A DNA stretch of 64,000 nt from JACKHO01 sp041398745. Its GTDB lineage: Bacteria > Planctomycetota > Planctomycetia > Planctomycetales > Planctomycetaceae. A program made the translations under genes and the position numbers. The stretch covers positions 682,001-746,000 of the forward strand of contig JAWKUB010000005.1 of the NCBI GenBank assembly GCA_041398745.1, given 5' to 3'. The notes below the pieces were generated by a model, which worked only from the letters and a program-made list of their open reading frames with translations, was not told the DNA's origin and did not search any database. Shown here one piece after another: positions 29,755-39,029 of this stretch; the first letter of the stretch is position 1, and each line of letters starts with the position of its first letter.

Positions 29755-32727
29755 ATGATGTGCATGACTCGGAAGAGCGTCTGCATTGCTGTGCTTTGCT
29801 TAGCTTCCTTGCTGGGCGGAACGAACATGGCGTCGGCTCAGGCGGTCGACTTCGAACGTGATGTCGCTCCCGTGCTCATTATGCGGTGTCTGGAATGCCA
29901 TCGCGGCAAGACACCGTCCGGGAATTTGCTGCTAGAGTCGGGTGAGGGAATTGCGCGTGGCGGTGACAGTGGGGCTGTGGTTGATGTTGGGCATCCTGAA
30001 AAGAGTTATTTGCTCGAACGCATTTACGCTGTCGAAATGCCGCCGCCGAGTCGGGGGACGCCGCAACCGCTCGATCCCGCCGAAATCGACGTCTTGACGC
30101 GCTGGATTCAGCAAGGGGCGAAATGGCCGAACGAACGCAAACTCGACCTGTATGAAAAGTCGAACCATGTTCGCGCGGGACGGGACTGGTGGTCGCTGCA
30201 GCCGGTGGTGCGTCCCGAAGTTCCGCAAATTAAAGGACAGCAGGAACTGCATCCAGTCGACGCCTTCATTCGCGTGCGACTGCAGGAAGCCTCCTTTGAA
30301 CCGGCGCCGCGTGCGTCGCGCGAGGTGCTTATTCGCCGCCTGTACGATGACATCCTGGGTTTGCCGCCGAACTTTGACGAAATCGACTGGTTTGTTGAAA
30401 GCCAGGATCCACACGCCTGGGAAGAACTTGTGGATGGGGTGTTGGGATCACCCCATTATGGCGAGCGCTGGGCGCGGCACTGGCTGGATGTGGTGCGCTT
30501 CGCCGAAACGAGTGGTTACGAACGCGACCAGACCAAGCCCTTTGCCTGGAAGTACCGGGACTGGGTCATCAACGCTTTAAATAATGACCTGCCGTACGAT
30601 GAATTCATCATCCAGCAACTCGCCGGTGATGAACTCCCCAAGCGCACGAACGACAACCTCGTCGCCACGGGCTTCCTGCGACTCGGCACGTGGAACGACG
30701 AACCGAATGATCCTGAAGACTACAAGTACGACCGCCTCGAAGACCTTGTGCATTCGACGTCGTCCGCGTTTCTTGGCCTGACAGTAAAATGTGCCCGTTG
30801 TCACGACCACAAGTTTGATCCTATCCCGCAGGATGACTACTACCGCATGGCGGCCATTTTCTGGCCCGGCGCAATTGCCGCCCGAGACAGGAAGTTCCTC
30901 GGCGGACCGAGCGACGAGGAATTACAGGCCAGCGAAGTGCTGGCGTGGACCGACATCACAACCGAGCCATCGCCACTGCACGTGCTGAAGAATGGAGAAC
31001 GTCACAATCCCCTGTACGAAATTGTGCCAGCGACGCTCTCATTCCTCCCCGACACATTCGAGGAATTTGCAACACCCACGGAACATGCCACTGGCACCCA
31101 GCGTCGTTTGCACATGGCTCGCTGGATTGCCGACAAACGCAACCCGCTGACGTCGCGCGTCATTGTGAATCGCATTTGGCAGCATCATTTCGGTGAGGGC
31201 ATTGTGCGTTCCCCCAACAACTTCGGCTTCACGGGTGATGCCCCCACGCATCCCGAGTTACTCGACTGGCTGGCCGCGGAACTCATGGAGAACAACTGGA
31301 GCCTGAAGCACATTCACAAATTGATTCTTACCTCGGAGACGTATCAACAGTCGGTTGATCATCCGCGTTTTGACGAGTACGCAGAAGTTGACTCGACCAA
31401 CCGACTCTGGTGGCGGACGAATCGTCGCCGGCGTGATGCAGAGTCACTGCGAGATGCATTGCTCGACTCCTCTGGCGAACTCGATGTGCGACAAGGCGGC
31501 CCGAGTTTTGTACCGACGGTGAGCAAAGAGGCATTGGAAGGACTCTCCCGCCGCGATGCCGCCTGGTCCCCTTCTCCACCGGAAGAACAGAAACGCCGCA
31601 GCATTTACACGTTTATTCAACGCAGTTTGTTGCCACCGTTGATGACAACATTTGACCTGTGCGACTCGACGTTGCCCTGTGGTCAACGTAATGTGACCAC
31701 TGTCGCGCCACAAGCGTTGTCGATGCTCAACAACCAGTTCATTCACGACCGGGCCGAAGCGTTGGCAGAGACGACATGTGAAAATGCGGAGACTGATGAG
31801 CAGCGTGTTCAGGCGATTTGGCGAGCAACATTGCGGCGCGATCCGCAGCCCTGGGAAATCCAAGCGGCCCTGCAGCACGTGCGTGAACAAGCGAAGCGAT
31901 TCGCAGAGATCAAAGAGAATCCACAACCGGTGGAATCTCAACCAATCAACACAATTCAGGGACTCGTACTGTCACTCGATGCAAGTAAAGGAGTCGAACA
32001 AGACGACTCAGGCCGAGTCCTTCGGTGGCTCGATCAAAGCGGTCAGGGACATTATGCCGAGCAACAAGGTGAGGAAAACCGACCAGTTGCGCAGTCGAAA
32101 GGCGTCGGCGGTGTACCGTCCATTCACTTCGATGGTGCGGCAAAGTTCCTCTCCGTTTCTGGTTCGTTACTGGAACAGCCGGAGTGCACAATGATCGCGG
32201 TTGTGTCTGACGAAGGGCCGGCGGGGCACCGTGAAATCCTGTCGAACTGGAACCGAGAGCAGAATGTGGGGACCTCGGTGTTCCTCGGGCTGACAGCCGA
32301 GAATCAGGTCCGCTGGTCGGACGACTTCGCCAATGCGGGAGGCATTGAGGAACGGAATCGACCGTTTGTTATTTGCGCCACCAATGGACCGGACGGGGCG
32401 TTCGTTTATCAGAATCTTGCACAAATTGGTGCAAGGTCGACGCCGCTCTCCGCGCGGAAGCTCGACACTTCGTGGGTCATCGGTCAGCAGGGGAACATCC
32501 AGGGGGAATACTGGCACGGTCACATTGCCGCCGTGAAAGTTTACAACCGACCGCTGACTGACGCGGAACGGACTGTCGTCTGTGCTGACCTCATGCAGCG
32601 GTACCAAATTTCCAGTGCCATTCCGCATCAGGAAAACGAAGTCGCAGCCCGCTCGCCGGAAGTGCTGGCCTGGGCGTCGCTGTGCGTGGTGTTGTTCAAT
32701 TCGAATGAGTTTATTTATGTCGACTAA
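29755..32727 (+). CDS. DUF1549/DUF1553 cytochrome protein with inserted LamG-like domain
   Basis: The 990-residue secreted protein has a signal peptide (VCIAVLCLASLLGG) and a heme-type CLECH motif at residues 45-49. DUF1549 follows (LHPVDAFIRVRLQEASFEPA, RHWLDVVRFAETSG), then CARCHDHKFDPIPQDDYYRM. DUF1553 comes next (NPLTSRVIVNRIWQHHFGEG). Between about residues 735 and 950 a LamG/concanavalin-like domain is inserted (IQGLVLSLDASKGVEQDDSG ... HGHIAAVKVYNRPLTDAER). The normal DUF1553 ending (LCVVLFNSNEFIYVD) resumes after it. LamG domains often bind carbohydrate. The gene overlaps the next, a DUF1501 gene, by 11 bases, indicating translational coupling. Start codons at 29755, 29758 or 29764 are all possible. 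Confidence 0.93.
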   Translation: MMCMTRKSVCIAVLCLASLLGGTNMASAQAVDFERDVAPVLIMRCLECHRGKTPSGNLLLESGEGIARGGDSGAVVDVGHPEKSYLLERIYAVEMPPPSRGTPQPLDPAEIDVLTRWIQQGAKWPNERKLDLYEKSNHVRAGRDWWSLQPVVRPEVPQIKGQQELHPVDAFIRVRLQEASFEPAPRASREVLIRRLYDDILGLPPNFDEIDWFVESQDPHAWEELVDGVLGSPHYGERWARHWLDVVRFAETSGYERDQTKPFAWKYRDWVINALNNDLPYDEFIIQQLAGDELPKRTNDNLVATGFLRLGTWNDEPNDPEDYKYDRLEDLVHSTSSAFLGLTVKCARCHDHKFDPIPQDDYYRMAAIFWPGAIAARDRKFLGGPSDEELQASEVLAWTDITTEPSPLHVLKNGERHNPLYEIVPATLSFLPDTFEEFATPTEHATGTQRRLHMARWIADKRNPLTSRVIVNRIWQHHFGEGIVRSPNNFGFTGDAPTHPELLDWLAAELMENNWSLKHIHKLILTSETYQQSVDHPRFDEYAEVDSTNRLWWRTNRRRRDAESLRDALLDSSGELDVRQGGPSFVPTVSKEALEGLSRRDAAWSPSPPEEQKRRSIYTFIQRSLLPPLMTTFDLCDSTLPCGQRNVTTVAPQALSMLNNQFIHDRAEALAETTCENAETDEQRVQAIWRATLRRDPQPWEIQAALQHVREQAKRFAEIKENPQPVESQPINTIQGLVLSLDASKGVEQDDSGRVLRWLDQSGQGHYAEQQGEENRPVAQSKGVGGVPSIHFDGAAKFLSVSGSLLEQPECTMIAVVSDEGPAGHREILSNWNREQNVGTSVFLGLTAENQVRWSDDFANAGGIEERNRPFVICATNGPDGAFVYQNLAQIGARSTPLSARKLDTSWVIGQQGNIQGEYWHGHIAAVKVYNRPLTDAERTVVCADLMQRYQISSAIPHQENEVAARSPEVLAWASLCVVLFNSNEFIYVD

Positions 32728-34183
32728 TTCCCACCCCTACGGTTCTGCTGCGAAGGCGTTTCCGTGCGGAAACTCCCGCCGGGAGTTTGTCTGGCAAATG
32801 GGATGTGGATTCACCGGACTGGCGCTCGGTTCGCTGCTGTCGCAGGACCGTTTTTTTGATCGCCATTTGCACGCGGCCGATTCCATCGCACAGCCGCCGC
32901 AACTGCTCACCAAAGCGAAATCGTGCATCTTCCTGACCATGAACGGCGCTCCGAGTCAGGTCGACACGTTTGACTACAAGCCAGAGTTGGAAAAGTACGC
33001 TGGCAAGCCATTGCCGGAAGGGAAGAACTACATCAACTCCGGCGGGCGAAAAGTCGGGTACCTCACGCCTGCATGGCGGCCATTTCGGCACGGAGGTGAA
33101 AGTGGACTGCTCATTTCCGATTACTTTCCCCACGTGCGTCAGCATGCCGACAAGTTAGCTGTCATCAATTCCTGTCACACCGACAGTCATGCACACGGTT
33201 CGGCGCTCGTGCAAATGAATACAGGAAAGACGTTCATCGGACGTCCGTCGCTGGGAGCGTGGTGTGTGTACGGCCTGGGGACAGAGAACCAGAGCCTGCC
33301 GGGGTATGTCGTTATTCTCGACAAGCGGGGCGGGCCCATTAGTGGACAGCCCAACTGGTCGAGCGGATTCATGCCGGCCAACTATCAGGGGACGCTGTTT
33401 CGCCCCACGGGTGATCCCATTCTCGATTTACGTGGGCCAGAACATATCAACCGCGTCAGTCAGCGGAGTCAGCTCGATTTGCTGGAACAACTGAACCAGA
33501 AGCACATGGAACAGCGACGCGGCGGCAGCGAACTGGCCGCCCGGATTGCCAGTTATGAACTTGCCTACCGCATGCAGGCTGAGGCTCCCGAAGCGGTCGA
33601 CCTAAGTCAGGAGACCGAAGAAACACAACGCATGTACGGCATTGGCGAACAACCGACCGATGAATACGGCCGCAACTGTCTGGTCGCACGGCGGCTCGTC
33701 GAACGGGGCGTGCGGTTCGTGCAACTTTACTCAGGCGGCGGTCACCTCGAAGAAACGTGGGATGCTCATGAAAGCATCGAGAAGAACCACGGTCGGCACG
33801 CGGCAGAAATTGATCGGCCCATTGCCGCACTGCTGACCGACCTCGAACAACGCGGGCTGCTCGACGAAACGCTCATTGTCTGGGGGGGCGAGTTTGGCCG
33901 CATGCCGTTCAGCGAAGGGAAAGACGCTCCCGGACGCAACCACAATCCTTACGGCTATTCCATGTGGCTGGCTGGCGCGGGCGTTCGCGGCGGCATGAAA
34001 TACGGCGAGACCGACGAATTCGGCTTCGAAGCGGTGGTGAATCGAGTGCATCTCCACGACTTGCACGCGACCATTCTGTATCTCATGGGACTCGACCACG
34101 AGCAACTGACGTATTTCTACCAGGGCCGAAACGAAAGCCTCACCGATGTCGGTGGCCATGTCGTAACGGATATTCTGGCATAG
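32717..34183 (+). CDS. DUF1501 family secreted protein (Tat signal)
   Basis: The 488-residue protein starts at MSTNSHPYG, overlapping the previous stop codon. It carries a twin-arginine signal, SRREFVWQMGCGFTGLALG, so it is probably exported folded. The DUF1501 fold, related to the alkaline phosphatase/sulfatase superfamily, is seen from about residue 60. Markers are CIFLTMNGAPSQVDTFDYKP, NSCHTDSHAHGSALVQMNTG, GYGIGEQPTDEYGRNCLVAR and VWGGEFGRMPFSEGKDAPGR. It is the usual partner of the DUF1549/DUF1553 protein upstream. An alternative start at 32705 would add MSLF only. An IS4-type element now separates it from the next gene on the strand. Confidence 0.92.
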   Translation: MSTNSHPYGSAAKAFPCGNSRREFVWQMGCGFTGLALGSLLSQDRFFDRHLHAADSIAQPPQLLTKAKSCIFLTMNGAPSQVDTFDYKPELEKYAGKPLPEGKNYINSGGRKVGYLTPAWRPFRHGGESGLLISDYFPHVRQHADKLAVINSCHTDSHAHGSALVQMNTGKTFIGRPSLGAWCVYGLGTENQSLPGYVVILDKRGGPISGQPNWSSGFMPANYQGTLFRPTGDPILDLRGPEHINRVSQRSQLDLLEQLNQKHMEQRRGGSELAARIASYELAYRMQAEAPEAVDLSQETEETQRMYGIGEQPTDEYGRNCLVARRLVERGVRFVQLYSGGGHLEETWDAHESIEKNHGRHAAEIDRPIAALLTDLEQRGLLDETLIVWGGEFGRMPFSEGKDAPGRNHNPYGYSMWLAGAGVRGGMKYGETDEFGFEAVVNRVHLHDLHATILYLMGLDHEQLTYFYQGRNESLTDVGGHVVTDILA

Positions 34184-34210
34184 GTCACGGTCCGATGTGT
34201 GGTGGCATTT

Positions 34211-34240
34211 CTTCTCCCCCCAATTCTTTGGGGGGAGAAG
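34211..34240 (+). terminator. Perfect hairpin after the DUF1501 gene
   Basis: Two perfectly complementary 13-base arms around a TTCT loop lie 28 bases after the DUF1501 stop codon. There is no clear T-run, so this is either a terminator or a palindromic extragenic repeat. Confidence 0.65.
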
Positions 34241-34252
34241 ATGGCCGACAGG

Positions 34253-35530
34253 CAATACTGTTCGGCACGTTTTTTGCGCCAGGTTGTTGATGGGATATAC
34301 CTTCTGCTTCTGAGGTTTCAAACTCATGGAGGCAGGCGATGGGACGGAAGAGTCGGAAGGGGGCCGAGAATACCACGAAATTGCAGGGGCTGAAGTATTT
34401 CCGACTGATTGACGACCTGTTGGCAGGGCTGCGTGGACAGGGAACGGAGCGTGACAAGGCGGGCAACCGACAGTTGTTCTGCGATCAGTATATCGCACTA
34501 TTGCTGCTATATTTCTTTAATCCGACGGTCACCAGTTTGCGTGGGCTGCAGAAGTTCACCACGCTCGAAAAAGTCCAGAAGCTGTGTGGCGTCAAACCGA
34601 CGTCGCTGGGATCGCTCAGTGAGGCGGCACGCGTGTTTGATCCGGCCGTGCTTGAACCAATTATTGCACAACTGGCAGCTCAGGCCCGGACATCACCCTC
34701 AGCCATGCCTCCCGCCCAACAGGCCGCACTGGCGGGACTGACGGCAGTCGATGGCAGCCTGCTCAAGGCGTTGCCCTGCATGGCCTGGGCGCTCTGGCAG
34801 GATGCCGAGCACCGAGCTGTCAAAATGCATGTGGCGTTTGGCGTGTTCGAGCAGGCACCGCTCGAAGTGGCGGTGACGCATGGCAACGGTGCAGAACGCG
34901 AACAATTGCGGAACATGGTCCAGCCGGGTGGGTTCTATGTGGCCGATCGGGGCTATGCAAACAACGCCATGTTTCGCGAGTTTGATGCACAGAACGTGCG
35001 GTTTCTCATCCGGGTGCAGGAGAACACCACCTTCGAAGTCCAGGCAGAACAGCCGCTCTCAGACGCAGATTCTCAGGCTGGTGTCGTTCGCGATGTGCTG
35101 GTGCGGCGACTGGGCACCGAAAAGCACAACCGGCTCTGGAAGAACCGTTGCGGATTGTCGAAATCCGCGGCACCGAACCCGATCAGGTTTGGATTCTGGC
35201 GACCAACGCCCGCGATTTGCCCGCGGAACTCATTGCGGTTGCGTACCGTTATCGCTGGCAAATCGAACTGTTTTTCCGCTGGCTGAAATGCGTACTGGGC
35301 TGCCGACACCTGCTGAGTCACTGCGAATCGGGCGTGACGCTGCAGGTGTATGCCGCCGTCATCGCGTCTCTGCTGATTAGCCTGTGGACCGGCAGCAAGC
35401 CGACCAAACGGACCTGGGAAATGCTCTGCCACTACTTCAGTGGCTGGGCCACCCTGGAAGAACTCCACCAACACCTCAATCTCCCCTCACCCCGCGACCC
35501 ACCCCGCAAATCCTGAGCCGAACAGTATTG
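34253..35530 (+). mobile_element. IS4-family insertion sequence, 1278 bp, 10-bp target duplication
   Basis: The termini are a perfect 14-base inverted repeat, CAATACTGTTCGGC, at 34253-34266 and its complement at 35517-35530. The target duplication GGCCGACAGG flanks it at 34243-34252 and 35531-35540. The transposase stop codon directly abuts the right repeat. The element lies between a DUF1501 gene and a zincin-like gene on the same strand, just after a perfect hairpin, and probably splits a former transcription unit. Confidence 0.94.
34339..35516 (+). pseudogene. IS4-family transposase with one -1 frame break
   Basis: The N-terminal frame (34339 to about 35125) starts MGRKSRKGAENTTKLQGLKY. 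It contains the first catalytic Asp in LTAVDGSLLKAL and the second in GGFYVADRGYANNAMFREFD. The C-terminal frame (to 35516) has ALEEPLRIVEIRGTEPDQVW. The IS4 YREK signature comes last in this frame, YRYRWQIELFFRWLK. The joined product would be about 392 residues, normal for IS4. The switch is -1 and probably lies at the AAAA run at 35120-35123, where RRLGTEK becomes AQPALEEP. Programmed frameshifting is possible, but a single-base indel is the simpler reading. Confidence 0.83.
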
Positions 35531-35540
35531 GGCCGACAGG

Positions 35541-35796
35541 CCAGATGAGGGGGGCCAAGCGTTGCCAGAGCGTGAATTCCGCGCCGATTTTCCCCCTCAC
35601 CCCAACCCTCTCCCCCACAATGAAAGTCGAGAAACATTGTATGGTGCATCGTGGGGGAGAGGGGGAGTTGATGCACGACCACCATCTATCGGATGCACCC
35701 GTGTTGCCGTATCGTACGCGACTCCCTGTTGCTTGTGGCGTGAGTGCAATAGACTCGTTGCCGACTTTGATTCTTCACTTGTTGGTCGGCGGTCTG
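35541..35796. other. Repeat-bearing leader between IS4 and zincin gene
   Basis: No gene was seen. The stretch contains an imperfect long hairpin, with arms CCCTCTCCCCCAC (35606-35618) and GTGGGGGAGAGGG (35651-35663). It also holds a 22-base IS-terminus look-alike at 35679-35700. Confidence 0.5.
35679..35700. repeat. Solo copy of an ISKra4-type terminus
   Basis: These 22 bases match the outer end of the right inverted repeat of the ISKra4-type element (21930-21951) with a single difference (CGGATG against CGGACG). No transposase or partner terminus was found within about 2 kb, so this may be a relic or a short non-autonomous derivative. Confidence 0.7.
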
Positions 35797-37557
35797 ATGA
35801 ATTCACGAGTTCTAAATAATGGCTTATTCTGCTTCGCGGCTTTTCTGCTGGCAATGATGGTCCGCCCATTGTCGGCAGAAACACGGACCTGGGATGGGAA
35901 GTATTCGACCGGGAAAATCGAGGTGACGTGCGTTTACTTTGTGCCGCATGACCGCACACCACTCGTCGACTGGCAAGATCGCGTCAGCTATTACGCCAGT
36001 CGCCTGGAACAGTTTCATGCGCGTGAGTTTGGCAAGCAGTCGACGCTCAACACAATTGTTCATCCCGAACCCTTTATTTCCGGCCGGTCGACCAGCGAAC
36101 TCCGCGATGGGGATGCGAACGCCATTTACTTTCGCACGTTGAGTGAAGTGGACGAGCGGTTGAAGTTCGCGCAGGAGAAGGATGAGGCATTCCCCATTCT
36201 GCTGGTGTTCAGCGACATCAACTGGCGTCCGCTGGACGATTTTTTTCGACTGCATCGTGTCGAAGGCGAGTTGCGGTTTGAAGGGAACTACAACGGCGGG
36301 CAACACTTTCCGGGAGCTGCTTCCGGCGGCGCGCGGGCGGCGTACCTCAGCGAACGGGGCAAGGGCTGGGGGCTCGTCAGCGGTGATGGTTGGCGCGTGC
36401 CGTACCGTGGCTCTGATTGTGTCATCTACCACGAAGGTTGCGGACACACGGTTGGCCTGCCGCATCCCGAACCGGGGAATGGTTCGGTCATGAGTCAGGG
36501 GCAGTATCGTGGCTGGCTGAGTGAGTCGTGGCTCGACAAAGAACAGAAGGTGCGACTCGGATGGGAACCAGAAGAAAGCACGGAATCGAATCTGCAGACT
36601 CGTTTGTTCTCCGAGTTTCGAGCCTTGCCGCAACCGCTCGTGCCCAGACCGAACGAAGCTGTGGAATTGAAACTGGACTGGCCGGAGCAGGCCGAAGTGA
36701 AATCAGTTCGCACGCGATTTCAAACATCGCTGGAAGGGCCGTGGATTGAGGTGGCATCACCGACGGGCAATCGACCAGAGTCGGTTCGCCTGGGGAAATT
36801 TGATCGTGCCACGCCGGTGAGTTATCGCATCGAAGCGGAACTGGCAACCGGCGAAACGGTTGAGTTGTGGGGATACTTCCAGGTTCGAGTCGAGCCCGAC
36901 AAACTGCCGCAGCCGCTCGCACACAGTCCCGACCTCATCCCCACTTCTCACAGTGATGTGGATGAAGAAGTTGAAATGATTCCCGAGCATGAAATTGACC
37001 TGCTGGCGATGACCAATCCCGCCACGTGCTGGAAAACGGGCGAGTGGACGCGAGATGACACCGTCCTTCTCAGCCCAAAGGCCTTTGGGGCTCGAATCGA
37101 AATTCCTTACGCTCCGCCGGAGGAATATCGACTCATGGCAGTTATCGAACCACTCGATGTCCCCAACGGATTCCTGCTGGGGCAACGTATGGAGGAGAAC
37201 CGGTTCGTTACTTTATTCAACTACCGTCCCGGCGCGACAGGGCTGAGTGCGTTGGAGAATGTGAACGGGCAGAACGTGGGGAATTCGACAACCATGGAAG
37301 GCGATGTCTTCCAGCAGGGAAAGATTTCGCAGGTCATCGTCGAGGTGCGAAATGGCCAGGTTTACGTGCGGGTTGATGGTCGTCTCATTATCAACTGGCG
37401 CGGAGACGCCGAGGCCCTTTCGCTGTCGGACTACTGGAAAACTCCCCGCGATGAGGCCCTCTTTATTGGCGCGTACAATTGTCGCTACCGCATTCATCGT
37501 ATGGTGTTACAGCCACTAAAGGGCGTGGGAAGTGAGTTGGAGGTCTCAAAACCGTAG
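35797..37557 (+). CDS. Secreted putative zincin with HExxGHxxGxxH motif and beta-sandwich domain
   Basis: The 586-residue precursor starts at MNSRVLNNGLFCFAAFLLAM, a signal peptide cleaved near LSAETR; codons upstream belong to repeat sequence. At residues 212-223 it has HEGCGHTVGLPH, which looks like a metzincin zinc site (HExxHxxGxxH) with one extra residue between Glu and the second His. GNGSVMSQG supplies a possible Met-turn. The C-terminal region (about 400-580) is beta-rich and DUF1080-like (FGARIEIPYAPPEEYRLMAV ... GQVYVRVDGRLIINWRGD). It is probably a periplasmic or secreted peptidase. Catalytic activity is unproven because the motif is non-canonical. A thioredoxin-fold gene follows after 184 bases. 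Confidence 0.62.
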   Translation: MNSRVLNNGLFCFAAFLLAMMVRPLSAETRTWDGKYSTGKIEVTCVYFVPHDRTPLVDWQDRVSYYASRLEQFHAREFGKQSTLNTIVHPEPFISGRSTSELRDGDANAIYFRTLSEVDERLKFAQEKDEAFPILLVFSDINWRPLDDFFRLHRVEGELRFEGNYNGGQHFPGAASGGARAAYLSERGKGWGLVSGDGWRVPYRGSDCVIYHEGCGHTVGLPHPEPGNGSVMSQGQYRGWLSESWLDKEQKVRLGWEPEESTESNLQTRLFSEFRALPQPLVPRPNEAVELKLDWPEQAEVKSVRTRFQTSLEGPWIEVASPTGNRPESVRLGKFDRATPVSYRIEAELATGETVELWGYFQVRVEPDKLPQPLAHSPDLIPTSHSDVDEEVEMIPEHEIDLLAMTNPATCWKTGEWTRDDTVLLSPKAFGARIEIPYAPPEEYRLMAVIEPLDVPNGFLLGQRMEENRFVTLFNYRPGATGLSALENVNGQNVGNSTTMEGDVFQQGKISQVIVEVRNGQVYVRVDGRLIINWRGDAEALSLSDYWKTPRDEALFIGAYNCRYRIHRMVLQPLKGVGSELEVSKP

Positions 37558-37741
37558 CCTCGCTCTTCTGACCGTGGTCTTCCGGGGACGTTCAGCCCGT
37601 CAAATCGTCTCCCTCTGTCAATCATGCAGGGGCATTGATACACTTTTATGGCGGGTTATCAGTCGAATTCAAAGGTCTCTTCCAGGTTCGTATGTGAGCG
37701 GACAGTTTCAGGGACCGACTTCAAAATAAGGTTTCTGAATC

Positions 37742-38962
37742 ATGCGTCGTTCTCTGTTCCCTGTTGCTGCATTTGCAGCAGTTCTGTGCCTGAATGTCTG
37801 TCTGGCACAAGATGAAAAGCCAAAGCCCACTCAGCCCCGCGCGCTGCCCGATATCAAGCTTCCGCTCGAAGAGAAGCCGGATGTATTTGCTGTTCCTGAG
37901 GGGAACGACACGGCGGAACTGCGTTTGTTCATGAACCGGCTGGCGAATACACCGCCAGAGCAACAAACACCCGAAGGAATTCGGGCGCACATGTCCAAAA
38001 TCATCATGGCTCTGGACGTTGTGTTGGCTCGCGAAATTGAAATCGAAGTCTTTCACCACGCTGCTCAGTTGTCGCTGAGCGCCATTGATTTTTATGAGCG
38101 TTTCGAAGGAGAGGGAACCACGGAAATGCGGAAATCTGTGATGGACCGTCTCCGCAAAGACGAGCGTCCCGAGACCCAGAAGCTGCTCGCGCGTCTTGAG
38201 CTGCAGCAACAAATTCGAAACATGGACACCATTCCCGCAGAAGACCGCATGGCACTTGTTCAGCAAACAGCCGCCATGATTCGAGACGCTGGCGAAGATG
38301 AGGCTCTCCAGGAAGCACTGGAACTTTCCATGATGACGGCCGAAATTCTGGAAGGCATGGGGGACTATCCCAATGCCGCGAAAGCCAGTCGTCTGGTTGC
38401 CGAAGCCATTGCCGCTCGCGGTGACGACCGTCTCGCCAAACTGGTTGAACGGTTGGAAACCGAAGCACGTCGACTCGACTTGCCAGGCAACCCTATCGAA
38501 ATCAAAGGTAAAACCGTCGAAGACGAAGACTTTGACATTGTCTCGCTGAAAGGGAAGGTAGTGCTTGTTGACTTCTGGGCGACGTGGTGTCGTCCCTGCC
38601 GTGCGGAACTGCCGAACGTGAAAGCCATGTATGCCGCTTATCACGACAAAGGTTTCGAAGTGGTCGGCATTAGTCTCGACGAAGACATGGAAGACCTCGA
38701 AGCGTTTCTGGAAGAACAGCAAATCGGCTGGGTGACGCTCATCGATAAGAATCCGGAAAACCTCGGATGGAATAATCCCATCGCCCGTCATTATGGTGTG
38801 AGCGGAATTCCAACTGTCATTCTCGTCAACCAGGAAGGGAATGTTGTTTCGCTCAACGCCCGTGGTCCTGAACTGGGCCGTTTGCTGGGTGAGTTGCTCG
38901 GCCCACTGGAAGCTCCTGAGCCACCTGCCGTGGAAGCGGCTCCTGCCGCTCCGGCTGAGTAA
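37742..38962 (+). CDS. TlpA/ResA-like thioredoxin-fold protein with helical N-terminal domain
   Basis: The 406-residue protein has a signal peptide (FPVAAFAAVLCLNVCLAQ), so it should act in the periplasm. Residues about 45-240 are helical and charged, with no recognised family. The C-terminal 150 residues are a thioredoxin fold of the TlpA/AhpC-TSA type, VVLVDFWATWCRPCRAELPN, with the redox pair CRPC. The cis-proline loop is in SGIPTVILVNQEGNVV. It probably reduces or isomerises disulfides or delivers electrons to cytochrome maturation. An AAGG sequence lies 10 bases before the ATG. The C-terminus is a short Ala/Pro/Glu tail. Confidence 0.87.
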   Translation: MRRSLFPVAAFAAVLCLNVCLAQDEKPKPTQPRALPDIKLPLEEKPDVFAVPEGNDTAELRLFMNRLANTPPEQQTPEGIRAHMSKIIMALDVVLAREIEIEVFHHAAQLSLSAIDFYERFEGEGTTEMRKSVMDRLRKDERPETQKLLARLELQQQIRNMDTIPAEDRMALVQQTAAMIRDAGEDEALQEALELSMMTAEILEGMGDYPNAAKASRLVAEAIAARGDDRLAKLVERLETEARRLDLPGNPIEIKGKTVEDEDFDIVSLKGKVVLVDFWATWCRPCRAELPNVKAMYAAYHDKGFEVVGISLDEDMEDLEAFLEEQQIGWVTLIDKNPENLGWNNPIARHYGVSGIPTVILVNQEGNVVSLNARGPELGRLLGELLGPLEAPEPPAVEAAPAAPAE

Positions 38963-39029
38963 AATGAAATCTCACGTGACCTCTCTTTCGTGTGATGCGA
39001 AGGAGAGGTTGCTGGGTTTCTCGTAGGTT

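Noticed and set aside
37721..38791. Minus-strand frame of 356 codons
   Set aside because: It lies opposite the thioredoxin-fold gene; the His/Phe-rich product is typical of antisense translation.
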